From Whitmania pigra (lineage: Eukaryota > Annelida > Clitellata > Hirudinida > Haemopidae): 64,000 nt of DNA. The stretch lies in assembly GCA_021613335.1 (NCBI GenBank), contig JAJTWR010000308.1:1756001-1820000 (forward strand). Reading direction: 5' to 3'. Of this stretch, positions 52,712-63,274 are shown piece by piece. The notes under the pieces are model-generated. The model was not told where the DNA came from. It did not search any database and saw only the letters and a list, made by a program, of their open reading frames with translations. Position 1 is the first letter of the stretch. Each line of letters starts with the position of its first letter. A program made the translations under genes and the position numbers.

Positions 52712-53082
52712 CACAATCGCTAAAGAACTACAAATAACTAGCGCCAGAAGGAAGCTGTTTACAGTTGTGACGGTATAGTCCAGTACTGCTTTTAAGCGCT
52801 TTAAATTGTGATTATATTCAATTATTTGGTTTTATTTTAATATATTAAATTAACTGTCAAAAGTAATTAGAGTTAACTAACAAATTTCGTACTATAATTG
52901 GTTTCAACGTTGTTTTAAAAGCTACAGAATTTCGACAGAAATTTGTCACAGAAGGGTCAAAACTAAACAAAGTTGATCAAATCTAATGTGCACGTTTTAC
53001 TTAAAAATACAGTTGTACAAAATAGATCACAAATCAAGGTCACAACATTAAAATTAAATTTGAGGTTATTTTCCGTATGTAT
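52712..53082. other. Presumed PP5 promoter region
   Basis: Unique AT-rich sequence upstream of the PP5 start codon on the minus strand. I cannot name promoter elements. Confidence 0.4.
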
Positions 53083-53490
53083 TAGTGGCGTACCAATTGT
53101 GAATTGTTCCTGCTACCCGGAGTGGTCATAAGATTTGCCGCTCTTCCCCCCGTTGACCGTAAATAATCCTTCCACCTTCAAAATTTCGACAAGATCTCAT
53201 ATGTTTATTTTCGTGGAAATACAATCAAATTAAACATTTACAAACTAACTTTTCTTCTTTTTCTTTCCGCTAAGATTATTTATAACAGTTTTAAAATTCC
53301 GTCCATCGGCAAGGACTACCAGGTCTGTAAATCTTATCTGGCTAATCGGTGATCGAAAGTAGTTTTTCAATAACTTAAGTTTGAAGAGCGCTCATAGCTA
53401 GCAACACTAATAGCCTGGGTTAGGAAGACACGCATCAAGATCACAACATTAGGGGCAGAATCCCCAAGATGGTATCTCCGTATGAAGCTC
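53083..53490 (-). mobile_element. Relic of a ZMYM1/DUF4371-like hAT element (3' end)
   Basis: Reading the minus strand from about 53470, the sequence gives VFLTQAISVASYERS and, after a one-base frame change, FKLKLLKNYFRSPISQIRFT followed by DLVVL and a Lys-rich end with stop (about 53250). This is the C-terminal hAT dimerisation block, seen also in element A at 54222-54542 (TIAVSIASCERSFSKLKLIL). The left boundary near 53083 resembles the hAT end CAGTGGCGTA (here TTAGTGGCGTACC). The 5' part of the element is missing. Confidence 0.6.
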
Positions 53491-53604
53491 AAAAGTTGAA
53501 GGTGTCCATGTTATCGTTTCCTGACGCACTACTAATCGGCTTTCACTTAACGTAGCCAAATCAAATTTTATTATTCATTCAAAAACTGGAAAAAAGGAGC
53601 GGCC

Positions 53605-53720
53605 ATTTTAAAAATTTTTACGTACAACCTGTGGGTCCCCTTGAGTCGCCTGACGTTTTGCCAAGGGTCGCCTAAGTCACTGAAAATTTAATAATTTTTA
53701 GTATGTTTTTAAAGATATTT
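53605..53720 (+). mobile_element. End fragment of a Charlie/SPIN-like hAT element
   Basis: The stretch ACAACCTGTGGGTCCCCTTG ... AAGGGTCGCCTAAGTCACTG resembles the terminal region of a widespread group of hAT elements and their MITEs, as I remember it (AACCTGTGGGTCGCGACCCC ... GGGGTCGCCTAAGACCAT). No transposase is readable and the partner end is not found. The assignment is by memory of the consensus and should be treated as tentative. Confidence 0.45.
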
Positions 53721-54221
53721 TTGACAAAACCTTATCCTTAACCCTACTAATAATTTTGAGCAAAATGTGTTTTTAGTGCAAGCTTTTTTCGGCTATTATA
53801 TAACACTCAATGTCGCATCGAGCCATTTGCAGGATGACAGAGATGCATGCGGCGATAGTGTGCCGCATTAGCGACTGGTTTGCAGGCTGACTGGACACAA
53901 AGTAGCAGATATGGTCAGAACTTGGTACAACCATCTATATTTGTTATTTTATGTTGTACATTTGCGCAAATGACATATACGTGACAGAGGCGTAGCCTGG
54001 GTATTTTGCGCCCGGGGACAAACTATAGAATTGGCGCCCTTTTCCATGTCTATATATTTAATCTTACTGTATTACACTAAATTTGAAATTGAAATAAAAA
54101 TCAAATTTTAATGGCACAAGGCATCCATTTAAAAGTGAAAAACCATTCTACAAATAGTAGCGCATCAGTAACCCAATCAGTCAGTCTAAGATGATTTACA
54201 TGCATAGTAGTCTAATAGTGT

Positions 54222-55595
54222 TTAAAATAGATTTATTTTTCTTGATTTAACAGTTGCAAACTGATCAATAGCGTCATCAAAGTCTGTTTTCTCAAGCGTT
54301 TCTCTTTCTATACTAAGAAGAGCAAGATCACTGAGACGATCCTGTCCCATTGATGCACGCAGATACGACAAAATAAGTTTCAATTTGCTGAATGATCGTT
54401 CACAGCTTGCAATTGAAACTGCTATTGTTAACAAAATTTGTGGTGAAATTCCAAAATTTGGAAATACGTCGCTTCCATAAAGCACAATAAAACCAAGGAG
54501 ATCCAAAGGAGTTTCTGGTAGAGTTTCAGTTCTCAGCAGCATTCTGGTGAAGAGTTCGTAGCCATTAATGTCCGTGTCTTAGAAAGTTGCAAAATCTGCA
54601 CAACTTCGACGAATTTCATCTTCATCTGTGTCAGATGTCAGAAGAGTCTTAACGTCCAGCAGAAATCCAAATTTTGTGTTCAGGTCTTTGAGTCGTGAAA
54701 AACGTGTTGACATCTCCTGTTGAAGACGATCGAACACATTCTTCATAACACGCATTACTTCCTCTTCTGATGAGAGTCCTGCATCTCTTGCCAGTTCTCC
54801 AGGCATTCTCCTACGTCGACTAATTCTTCTTTCTACCTGAATATCCCATGCTGTGCATTTTGTTCTGGCGTTTTCGACCGCAGCCAGGCTCAAATCATCA
54901 CGAAGCTTGATAAATTCTTGCTCCAAAGATTCAATATCAGTCGCAGCTTCCTTGAAATTTATGGTAGGATCTTGTAGGCGCTTCTGTGCACGATCAATTT
55001 TTCCAAGAACGACATTCCAGAAGTGTAATAAAACTATGAAATTAAAATTCAATATACAGGCCAGTAACTGCTGTGAACCACTTCTAGTTTCAGGTGTCAT
55101 AGTGGAGTCTTCCGATAATTTCTCTAGCAATCCAACTAGTTCATCCAGTCCTTCATGGATAGCTTTAACAGCTTCAGATCGTGCACTCCAGCGTGTTTCA
55201 GACTCTCTTTTTCCTGTTATGGGAAGAGCTCTTTTTAATTCTTCCCAACGAATTGTTGAATGAGAGAAAAACGAATATATGCTTTCAAGTGTTCCAAAAA
55301 AAGTTACGACAACAGGATCTTGCTTAGCTGAATACACACCTGCTAAATTTAAGCTGTGGTTGTCACAGTTGACAAACAGTGCTCTAGGATTTCTGTCACA
55401 TATTCGTTGTTGAAGGCCAGATATAAGCCCAGTCATCACCGAAGCATTGTCATAACATTGAGCTCGACAGTCGGCTAGAGGTATCTCATCAGAATTCAGT
55501 CTCTCGACGATGACTTTCTCTAGGATTGCAGCATCTTTTGAATATATCTCGATATAACCTAAAAATGATTCTTTGATTTTTAATACAAACTATTA
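54222..55595 (-). pseudogene. hAT transposase of the ZMYM1/DUF4371 type, N-terminally truncated
   Basis: The frame on the minus strand runs from about 55595 to the stop at 54222 with a single internal TAA at 54579-54581. It contains DCRAQCYDNASVMTG and FVNCDNHSLNLAG (RNase H-like fold motifs of this hAT group), a TRWSARSEA block, and the C-terminal dimerisation region (SIASCERSFSKLKLI, then MGQDRLSDLALLSIE). Before 55595 the frame meets stops and the N-terminal zinc-finger and first catalytic region are absent. Without the first acidic residue it cannot be an active enzyme. Domesticated ZMYM-like genes share this domain order, but the intact element ends and the stop codon argue for a transposon. 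Confidence 0.88.
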
Positions 55596-56031
55596 TTTGA
55601 AGCTATCATATAATCAACGGTAATTTCAGTTAAAACTAAAAATATAATAACTTTCTTTTGGCAGTTGGCGGCCACCGGCCCAGTCCAAGCCTGGTGGGGG
55701 CGCTCGCTGCAGTGCAACTTTGCGTTAGCCTGATACCAATGGGAGTTTCAGAAATTGTTTTGACGTTTTCACGCTTTCACGAATGTTGTTTATCTTTGTC
55801 TATATTAGAACAATCACAACCAGTCTCTGATAAAAAGTTTTAAAATACCTTAATAGAGTGTAATCCGTTTTAAACCACAATAAGTTCGTCAACAACACTG
55901 TAGTATTAGTAGCCACTGCAGAATCCGTATCCTGACTGGCAGCAGTGGTGGTGGGCTCACTGAGTTCACCGAGCTGGCAGCATCATAAACCAGGTCTGGA
56001 TGGCAGACGTATCAGACGATAGCTCATGGGC

Positions 56032-56222
56032 GTGCAGGTTAGCGGAATGGGTTTCGTGCCTGCATACGGCGGTAATGGCAACAGTCGTAATGTGTCGTGT
56101 TCGAAACCCAGCCTGCACTGCCGCCAGCGCCTTGGGAAGGAGCGCTTTATAAATGGTTAGAAGAAGCGCCTCTGACGCTATGCATATGGCGCTATATAAA
56201 TGAAGTTACAATTACAATCTGC
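56032..56222 (+). mobile_element. tRNA-derived SINE with LINE-like 3' tail, inside hAT element A
   Basis: The head (56032-56118) resembles a tRNA with a long variable arm: arms GTGCAGG (56032-56038) and CCTGCAC (56112-56118) pair fully. An A-box-like TAGCGGAATGG starts at 56040 and a B-box-like TGTTCGAAACC spans about 56099-56109. A GC-rich body follows (CAGCGCCTTGGGAAGGAGCG). The tail is GCGCCTCTGACGCTATGCAT, ATGGCGCTATATAAATG, then GAAGTTACAATTACAAT. The tail matches the 3' end of the LINE at 44335-44705, so the SINE probably uses that LINE's reverse transcriptase. Other copies or relics: 49696-49812 and 18440-18600. Confidence 0.8.
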
Positions 56223-56378
56223 CCTTCTCCACCCGCCGCTCTTGGCTAGCTTGTGAGTGTGACCTGTTTTACCAATGTCGTAAAAATTAGGTAACCCTCA
56301 TTTTGGCGCCCCTGTATCTTGGCGCCCGGGGACATATGTACCCCCTTGCCCCCCCCTAGCTACGCCTCTGATACGTGA

Positions 56379-56448
56379 TAAGGATGTGTTCGCAAAAAAA
56401 AAAACTCTACCCATTCCCCACATTACTGGGGTCCATGATTCTACTGGG
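56379..56448. other. Spacer between hAT elements A and B
   Basis: The 70 bp between the right target duplication of A and the left target duplication of B, including a 14-A run. It is unique pre-insertion sequence. Confidence 0.8.
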
Positions 56449-56837
56449 CAACAAAACAATAGCGTAGCTAGGGGGGTACATATGTTCCCGGGCGCAAGGT
56501 GCAGGGGCGCCAAAAATGAGGCTTACAAATAAGGTTTTTTATGTTCGTATTATATACAGCATTATATTATAATAACCAAACAAAGGTAATACATCGGTCA
56601 CAAGATGACTGCAGCGTCTACATCAGACGTATCATACATCTGCCACCCATTTTGGACGAGTTTAAAAAAAGCTCTATCCATAACAGTAAAGCGGGAGTCT
56701 GAAACACGCAGGAGCGCACGATCAGAATCAGTTAAAGCTAACTATGACACCTAAACCAGGAATGATGCAGATCAGTTACTGGCGTATTAAATTTTAACCT
56801 CATAGTTTTCTGGAATGCCATTCTTGAAACATTTACA

Positions 56838-57440
56838 GATGCGCCAACAAGATCCTGCTATGAATTTCAAGGAAGCAGAAACTGATATTGAATTTTTGAA
56901 GCAAGAACTTGTCATGTTTCATTTGAGCCAAGTTGCTGCAGAAAACGCCAAAACATAATGCACAGCTTGGGGATTGAGGTGGACAGAAGAAGGCGAAGAT
57001 GGAAGATTCCTGGAAAAATGGCAAGAGATGCAGGACTTTCAGCAGAAGAAGAAGTTAGGCGGGTTATGTAGAAGTTATTTGATTGATTTCAACGGGAAAT
57101 GTCAACATGTTTTTACGACTAAAAGACTTGAACTCAAAATTTGGATTGCTGCTGGACTTTAAAATTCTTCTATCTGATATTGCATATCAAATGCAATTTA
57201 TCAAAATTGCACAGATTTTGGAAATTACTAAGACACGGACATCACTGGGGATGAACTTTTAACAGAAATTGACGATTGCAAAATACTGTTCAGTAAACGG
57301 AATGAAATCTAGCAGAAACTCCATTGGATCTTCTTGGTTTTATTGCGTTTTATGAAAATGACTCGTTTCCAAATCTTCTAATTTTACTGCAAATTTTATT
57401 AACACTGTCATGTTCTTCACTCGAAGCCAGTAACAGGTAG
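56838..57440 (+). pseudogene. Decayed hAT transposase, counterpart of the one in element A
   Basis: Plus-strand blocks in changing frames correspond in order to element A: DPAMNFKEAETDIEFLKQEL (A: DPTINFKEAATDIESLEQEF), then RLKDLNSKFGLLLDFKILLS, then ETPLDLLGFIAFYENDSFPN (A: ETPLDLLGFIVLYGSDVFPN). Many stops and frameshifts lie between. The N-terminal half and the final dimerisation block are missing or unreadable. Confidence 0.8.
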
Positions 57441-58036
57441 TACCGCTGCCATCACCAAACCCAAGTTCTTCACCAGAAACAAGGAATTGGAAAGAAAGCT
57501 TTATTTACACGATAAATATCTTAGACTAAAACCACAGGAAACCTTCAGTAACCAGTCATCAAACCATCCTTATCATCCTAACACAGCTCTCATCGAGCCC
57601 ATATTTATATGGATCTGATTAGCAATTCTAACAAAATCTACTAAAATCAGCCAATCCTAACAAATTCTACTAAAATATCTGCCAATCGAAATTCACGAAA
57701 AAAGGTTAATATACGCCTACCAATTGATTAAACTAGTTTTCCTTAAAATAATAATCATTATTTTAAATTACCTTCGCCTGGAGTTCAAGAATAACATTGG
57801 CTAGCTTAAACAAATAATCGATATCTAATGAAATGCACTCGCGAGCCACAAATTATCAATATTTATTAATATCAATAGTTATTAATATCAATAATTATTA
57901 ATATCAATTCTAGGAGACTTGTCTAGCGGTCTCAGAGACCCAGCCATGACAACAACAGTAGCTGTTTCAAATTGCAAGCGGAAATTGAAACTTATTTTCT
58001 TATTTTCGTGCTTCGATGGAACAGGGTAATCTAGGC

Positions 58037-58614
58037 CAGTGGTGCACAATCTCAGGCACGCGACCTGAAAATAAAAAATTTTCTTTCAGGTCTTTCAGTC
58101 AATTTTCGTAAGGTTCGTGAATGAACACGGAGGAAGCACAGAGGCTTGCATCATTAAATTAAAAAATATTTTCTCACTGGACTAACAAACAGTCAAGTTA
58201 CTGACTAGTTCTATGGCGTGGCAGCTATGCCCCATCAATAATCTTGCTTCGTGATTTTGTAGCTTTCCATACACCTCAACTCAGTAGACCTCCACAGCCT
58301 CCGCCATTTTTGATATTTGATTATTTTCAATCGTTATGCAAACTACAAACAGCTTGATATCTCAAATCTTGTTGCAGATTGTCTCAGCCATCACGTTGTG
58401 TACTCTCGTCAACTTAAAATTGTCAAAATTAACTATGATCATCAGCCAATCTAGTTCACAACTTATTCTCCTGTACATGTGTCTTATTGCTTGCGTTGTC
58501 TTGATGAGGTATAAAATTTTGAATATATTTTACACGGTCTCTTTTTTCTCGGCCCCCGGAGGTTCTCCGAATTCTGTTTGTAGCCCTCTGCCAAAAAAAG
58601 ATTGTGTACCACTG
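58037..58614. mobile_element. Non-autonomous hAT element nested in element B
   Basis: The left end CAGTGGTGCACAATCT and the right end, CAGTGGTACACAATCT on the other strand, are 16-bp inverted repeats with one mismatch. The flanking 8-mers ATCTAGGC and GTCTAAGT agree at five positions, consistent with an eroded target duplication. The 578-bp interior has no recognisable transposase. The ends differ from those of A and B, so it belongs to another hAT family. Confidence 0.65.
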
Positions 58615-58937
58615 GTCTAAGTGATCTTGCTAAGTAATCTTAGAGTTGCAAGAGAGACATTTGAAAAAAGAGATTTTGCTTATGTCAAAGACCAGTTTGC
58701 GACAGCGAAATCAAGAAAAATAAATCTTTTATAGACTGTAAATCAGAATACGACAGTGACGGAATGAGTAAATATAATTTTAATAAATTAGCTTCTTTAA
58801 ATACAATGTTTTATTAAAGTTTTTTTTCCTTATTCGATGTAATAGAAAAATGTCATTAAACGGGGTGGATGGGGGGGCGCCAACTTTATAATTTGTCCTC
58901 GGGCGAAAAATACCCTAGTTACGCCACTGCAACAAAA

Positions 58938-59136
58938 TCACATATATAAGCAGACTTAGACTGCAAGCCAGTGATAGAGCATATAATAATAATTATTCTT
59001 ATTGTCAGAATTAAGTCGGATGATTATGTAACGAAGTAAATTTCTAGAGGAGACTAAGAAACACTTGCAGACTTTTCATGTTTGTTAATTAGCTAAATTT
59101 TTATTTGAATAAACGTAGTTGTCTGTTATTGGGAAT
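58938..59136. other. Spacer between hAT element B and the Ty3/gypsy element
   Basis: Two hundred bases of AT-rich sequence with no feature I can support. Confidence 0.5.
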
Positions 59137-59311
59137 TGTTGGACACAGGAACTTTGTCCTACTTGCATAATTAGAGACGCGGGCTCCGAGCGCCATGTTT
59201 GTTTATGTTTCATGAACTCAACGCGATATTATTCCTTCTCAACTCGAGTCAACAATTCCTCTGTTCAACATTTATTCTTCTGATTGTCAGTGTATATACA
59301 TTTACACTACA
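59137..59311 (+). repeat. 5' LTR
   Basis: Starts TGTTGGACACAGG and ends ATTTACACTACA. At 175 bp it is short for an LTR, which is typical of several compact gypsy lineages. Identical to the 3' LTR. Confidence 0.97.
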
Positions 59312-59314
59312 AAT

Positions 59315-59332
59315 TGGTGACCCCGACGTGAT
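59315..59332 (+). promoter_or_regulatory. Primer-binding site, tRNA-Trp type
   Basis: TGGTGACCCCGACGTGAT begins three bases after the 5' LTR. It is complementary to the 3' end of eukaryotic tRNA-Trp including CCA (ATCACGTCGGGGTCACCA, from memory). It primes minus-strand DNA synthesis. Confidence 0.8.
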
Positions 59333-59341
59333 AGAAGAGAT

Positions 59342-60151
59342 ATGGAAGATCTAATCAACCTGAAATCAGAGGAGGCCGGAGCTCCACGTGTGACAGCCGT
59401 CAGCATGCAGTTGCCGCCGTTTTTCACAGCGAACCCGAGACTGTGGTTCGCCAACATCGAGGCGTTGTTTCACGTACAACGCCTGAAGGACGAGACTCAG
59501 CGATACGCACACGTGGTACACAATCTGCCCTTCCACGTAGCGGAGCAGGTCCAGGACCTCATCTACGAGGTTCCAAGCGAGAGGCCGTACACCGGTCTCA
59601 AGGAGGCCATCCTGCAGCGCTGCGGACAATCTCAACAGACAAGGCTGAGGAGCCTTTTCAGCGCAGTGCAACTGGAAGGTCGGCTACCCAGCCAACTCCT
59701 TCGACACATGAAGACGCTGCTGGGAGACAATTCGATGGACGAAGCCATCCTCCGGCAGCTGTGGGTTGATAAGCTGCCACCTCACGTCCGGTCCATGCTG
59801 GCGACCGCCCACGACAAAAGCCTCCTGGAACAGTCCATCATGGCGGACCAAGTCATGGACGCGTACACGGACCCCACAGTCTCACGGGTAGTGACGGCCC
59901 CCCTGCAAGGACAGACCACCATGGAAGACATCAGCCTCAAGCTTCGGATGATCACCGACAGGCTGGCCAGGCTGGAAACCACCAGAGCGGAGCCTAGGCG
60001 ACACACACGACCCCGAAGCAGGAGCAGATCCCAAGCAAGACGCAGCAAGACACCGGGAGTGTGTTGGTACCACGCCACATACCGGGAGAAGGCTCAACGC
60101 TGCCAACAGCCCTGCTCCTTCCAGTCATCAAACTCCAGGGCCGGGCAGTAG
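59342..60151 (+). CDS. gag: Ty3/gypsy Gag
   Basis: The 269-residue structural protein forms the particle. It begins [13 protein letters not shown] shortly after the primer-binding site. The capsid-like part includes [20 protein letters not shown] (about 29-48), a pattern typical of Gag of this clade. A basic RS-rich segment ([18 protein letters not shown], about 220-237) is followed by one unusual zinc-knuckle-like motif, [18 protein letters not shown], in place of the usual C-x2-C-x4-H-x4-C. The frame is intact. Pol overlaps its last 90 bases in the -1 frame. Confidence 0.9.
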   Translation: MEDLINLKSEEAGAPRVTAVSMQLPPFFTANPRLWFANIEALFHVQRLKDETQRYAHVVHNLPFHVAEQVQDLIYEVPSERPYTGLKEAILQRCGQSQQTRLRSLFSAVQLEGRLPSQLLRHMKTLLGDNSMDEAILRQLWVDKLPPHVRSMLATAHDKSLLEQSIMADQVMDAYTDPTVSRVVTAPLQGQTTMEDISLKLRMITDRLARLETTRAEPRRHTRPRSRSRSQARRSKTPGVCWYHATYREKAQRCQQPCSFQSSNSRAGQ

Positions 60152-63100
60152 CTGCGACGGCTGCCTCTGGCCAACATCATGGAAGTCGCCTGTTCCTCAT
60201 CGATGACGTTTACAACGGCCTGAAGTTTCTTGTCGACACCGGGTCGGAGGTCAGCGTCATCCCTCCACCTCCCCAGCACACGCTCAAGACATCACCCTTC
60301 ACGCTGCAGGCTGCCAATAGCACGACGATTAGGACTTATGGTCAAAAATCCCTGTCGTTAGATTTGGGTTTGAGGCGCAAGTTCCAGTGGATCTTCGTTG
60401 TCGCCGAGGTGCAGTCGCCAATCATTGGAGCAGATTTCCTGGGCCATTTCAACTTGAACGTCGACATGTGCAACAAGAGGCTGATAGACAACAAGACAAC
60501 TTTATCGGTCGTGGGATCAATCAGTGCAGCACCTCCAACCCACGTCCACCTGGCGCGAGCAACAACCAACCTCATCACAGGGCTTTTGGAGAAGTTTCCG
60601 TCACTGGGCAGGCCTTCCAATTTCAACGAGAGCGTCACTCATCAGGTCAAACATCACATTGTCACAGACGGCCCACCTGTTTTCTCAAAGCCACGCCGAC
60701 TTCACCCCGACAAGTTCAAGATGGCCAAGGCTGAGTTTGAGCACATGCTCCAGCTGGGAATCATCCGCCCCTCTTCCAGCCCATGGTCATCACCTCTGCA
60801 CATGGTCCCAAAATCTTCAGGGGACTGGAGGCCATGCGGGGATTATAGAGCACTGAATGCACGGACTGTTCCGGACAGATACCCCATTCCTCACCTACAC
60901 GATTTCACAAATGGTCTGACCAACGCACAGGTCTTTTCAAGAATCGATCTCGTCCGGGCCTACCACCACATCCCCATCGCAGAGGAGGACATACCCAAGA
61001 CCTCCATCACCACACCGTTCGGTCTGTAAGAATTCATCCGGCTACCGTTCGGACTCAGGAACGCAGCCCAGTCTTTCCAGCGCTTCATGGACGAGATACT
61101 CCGAGGGCTAGATTTTGTATTTGTCTACATCGACGACGTTCTAATTGCCAGTTCGTCGATGGAGGAGCATCTCGGACATCTGGAGCAAGTGCTGGAGAGG
61201 TTCACTGATTTCCACCTCACGGTGAACATGGACAAGTGTGAGTTTGCTGTCGCATCCACAACATTTCTGGGACACTCTGGGAGTTCGGACGGCATACAGC
61301 CACTTCCGGACAATGTCAAGGCCATCACAGAGTACAAGCAACCGGAGACGCTTACACAGCTACGACGTTTCGTGGGTCTGGTGAACTTCTACAGGAGGTT
61401 CATCCCACACTGCGCCGACATGCTCGCTCCTTTGACCAGCATGTTCAACAAGCAGAACTCGAAGAGCAAGGCAGCAGTGTCCCTGAACCCTGTCCAGTTG
61501 CAAGCATTCCAGAAAATCAAAGAAGCTGTGCAGTCCGCCACCTGTCTCGCATTCTTGGGCAAGGACAGCCACCTGCAACTCCTCACAGACGCTTCCGACG
61601 ATGCAGCTGGAGCGGTCCTGGAACAGGTACAAGGTGGCCTCACTACACCGGTGGCGTTTTTCTCCAAGAAGTTCAGCCCGACGGAGACGCGGTACAGCAC
61701 GTTCGGCAGGGAACTGTTGGCGATGTACCTGGCCGTGAAGCACTTCCAACACCTATTGGAAGGTCGTCAATTTACAATCTACACGGACCACAGGCCGCTC
61801 ACATTTGCTTACAAGAGCGGATCCAGCCGGTACTCGCCCAGAGAAATACGGCATCTGGATTTCCTTAGTCAGTTTGCAGCTGACATCAGGCACATCAAGG
61901 GAGACCAGAATGTCGTGGCAGATGCCTTGTCGCGCACCGACGTCAACGCCGTCACAACCATCGATCTGCAAGAGATAGCCGCACACCAAGCTGAAGAGAC
62001 CCAGCTCCAGATCGACACGCCATCCCTGGAGATCATTGAGGTCCCACTACCATCCAGCCACGGCAACATATTCGTCGACGTCTCAACAGGAGTGCACAGA
62101 CCGCTCGTCCCAGAGAAGCTGCGTCACAAGGTATTTCTGAGCCTACACTCTTTATCACATCCAGGTGCCCGTGCAACGTCAAAACTGGTGAGGCAACGTT
62201 TCGTCTGGCCGAACATGGACAAGGACATCAGAGCATGGTGCCGAGAGTGTCTGGCGTGCCAGAAGAGCAAGATCCACCGACACACTACGACGCCACCAGC
62301 AACATTCCCTCTGCCAAGCTGCCGCTTCCAACACATCCATATGGACCTGGTGGGACCACTTCCGTCATCGGAGGGACGCACACACACATCCTCACATGCG
62401 TGGATCGATTCACAAGATGGCCCATGGCTATACCCCTTTCCGACACCTCAACGGAAGCCATCGTCAAGAATTTCATGCTCTCATGGATTTCCAACTTTGG
62501 AGTGCCGGAAACCATCACCACGGACCGGGGTAGCCAATTTTCCTCACATATGTTTTATCAGTGGTGCAAGTTGTTAGGCATCCGCCACGTAAAAACAACG
62601 GCCTACCATCCTGCTGCTAACGGAATGGTAGAACGTTTCCACCGTCAACTCAAGGCAGCACTCATCGCACAGAACGCCACCAACACCTGGACAGATCTCT
62701 TACCCATGGCTCTTCTGGGGATCCGGGCAACCGTCAAAGAAGACCTTCAATGCTCTCCAGCCGAGTTGGTCTACGGGACGGCGTTGAGATTACCAGGAGA
62801 GTTTTCACCAGCAAGCGACTCCAACCCGCCGATTGGACAGTCAGGTTTCGTGGATCGTCTGAGGGAGCAAATGCAGGGTCTCAGGACGCAACAACCAAGA
62901 CAACGGCAGCAACCCGCGTACATCCCGAAGGACCTGGCCACGACACCACAAGTACTCATCCGGGTCGATTCTCACAAACCACCGCTGCATCCACCATACG
63001 ACGGTCCCTTTGACGTCCAAGAGCGCCATCGGAAATACTTCGTCGTCAGGAAGAATGGCAGGAATGACACAGTGTCCATCGACAGGCTGAAACCAGCAAT

Positions 63101-63236
63101 TCTGCCCCAGACTTCAGTTCCAACCACAGCCAACCCATCCCCAGCTATCAACCCAGCAACACCTCTGGCTCAACCTCAAACACGCTCCGGACGAAGAGTT
63201 CACTGGCCCAAGAAACTCGAGGACTACGAGCCCTGA
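60061..63236 (+). pseudogene. pol: Ty3/gypsy Pol with a nonsense codon and a frameshift
   Basis: Domains in order: aspartic protease ([12 protein letters not shown], about 60230); reverse transcriptase with [17 protein letters not shown] and the catalytic VYIDDVL (about 61125-61145); RNase H (LLTDASDDAAGAVLEQ and YTDHRPL); integrase with an HHCC zinc-binding end (ARATSKLVRQRFVWPN, then WCRECLACQKSK), a core beginning CVDRFTRWP, TDRGSQF, and NGMVERFHRQLK giving the DDE triad; then a C-terminal domain ending LEDYEP. The frame is broken twice: by an in-frame TAA at 61027-61029 inside the RT, and by a frame change at the (CA)5 run at 62379-62388, just before the integrase core. All motif residues outside the lesions are present. 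Confidence 0.92.
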
Positions 63237-63259
63237 CTTTTCGTTCGCCAGTTTGCTCT

Positions 63260-63274
63260 CTGGTGGGGGAGTAT
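63260..63274 (+). promoter_or_regulatory. Polypurine tract
   Basis: TGGTGGGGGAGTAT lies directly before the 3' LTR and is the likely primer site for plus-strand synthesis. It is short and interrupted by T. Confidence 0.6.

Larger units (their letters stand above)
53985..56370 (-). mobile_element. hAT element A, with perfect 8-bp target duplication
   Basis: The left end, CAGAGGCGTAGCCTGGGTAT, and the right end, which reads CAGAGGCGTAGCTAGGGGGG on the other strand, form terminal inverted repeats. They are flanked by identical 8-bp copies of ATACGTGA (53977-53984 and 56371-56378), the classic hAT signature. Inside are a minus-strand transposase lacking its N-terminus (54222 to about 55595) and a SINE (56032-56220). 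The family is the same as element B, 78 bp beyond the right target duplication, but in the opposite orientation. Confidence 0.92.
56457..58929 (+). mobile_element. hAT element B, with perfect 8-bp target duplication
   Basis: The left end, CAATAGCGTAGCTAGGGGGG, matches the right end of element A; the right end, read in reverse complement as CAGTGGCGTAACTAGGGTAT, matches A's left end. Element B is therefore an inverted copy of the same family. Identical 8-bp flanks CAACAAAA (56449-56456 and 58930-58937) mark the insertion. It carries a heavily decayed plus-strand transposase and a nested MITE (58037-58614). Base changes at the left tip (CAATAG for CAGTGG) suggest greater age than A. Confidence 0.9.

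Noticed and set aside
54222..55595. Domesticated ZMYM-like host gene
   Set aside because: It lies between intact transposon ends with a target duplication, has an internal stop, and lacks the N-terminal region.
53977..58937. One large 4.9-kb hAT element from the leftmost to the rightmost end
   Set aside because: The outermost ends have unlike 8-bp flanks, while the inner ends pair with them exactly as two separate elements.
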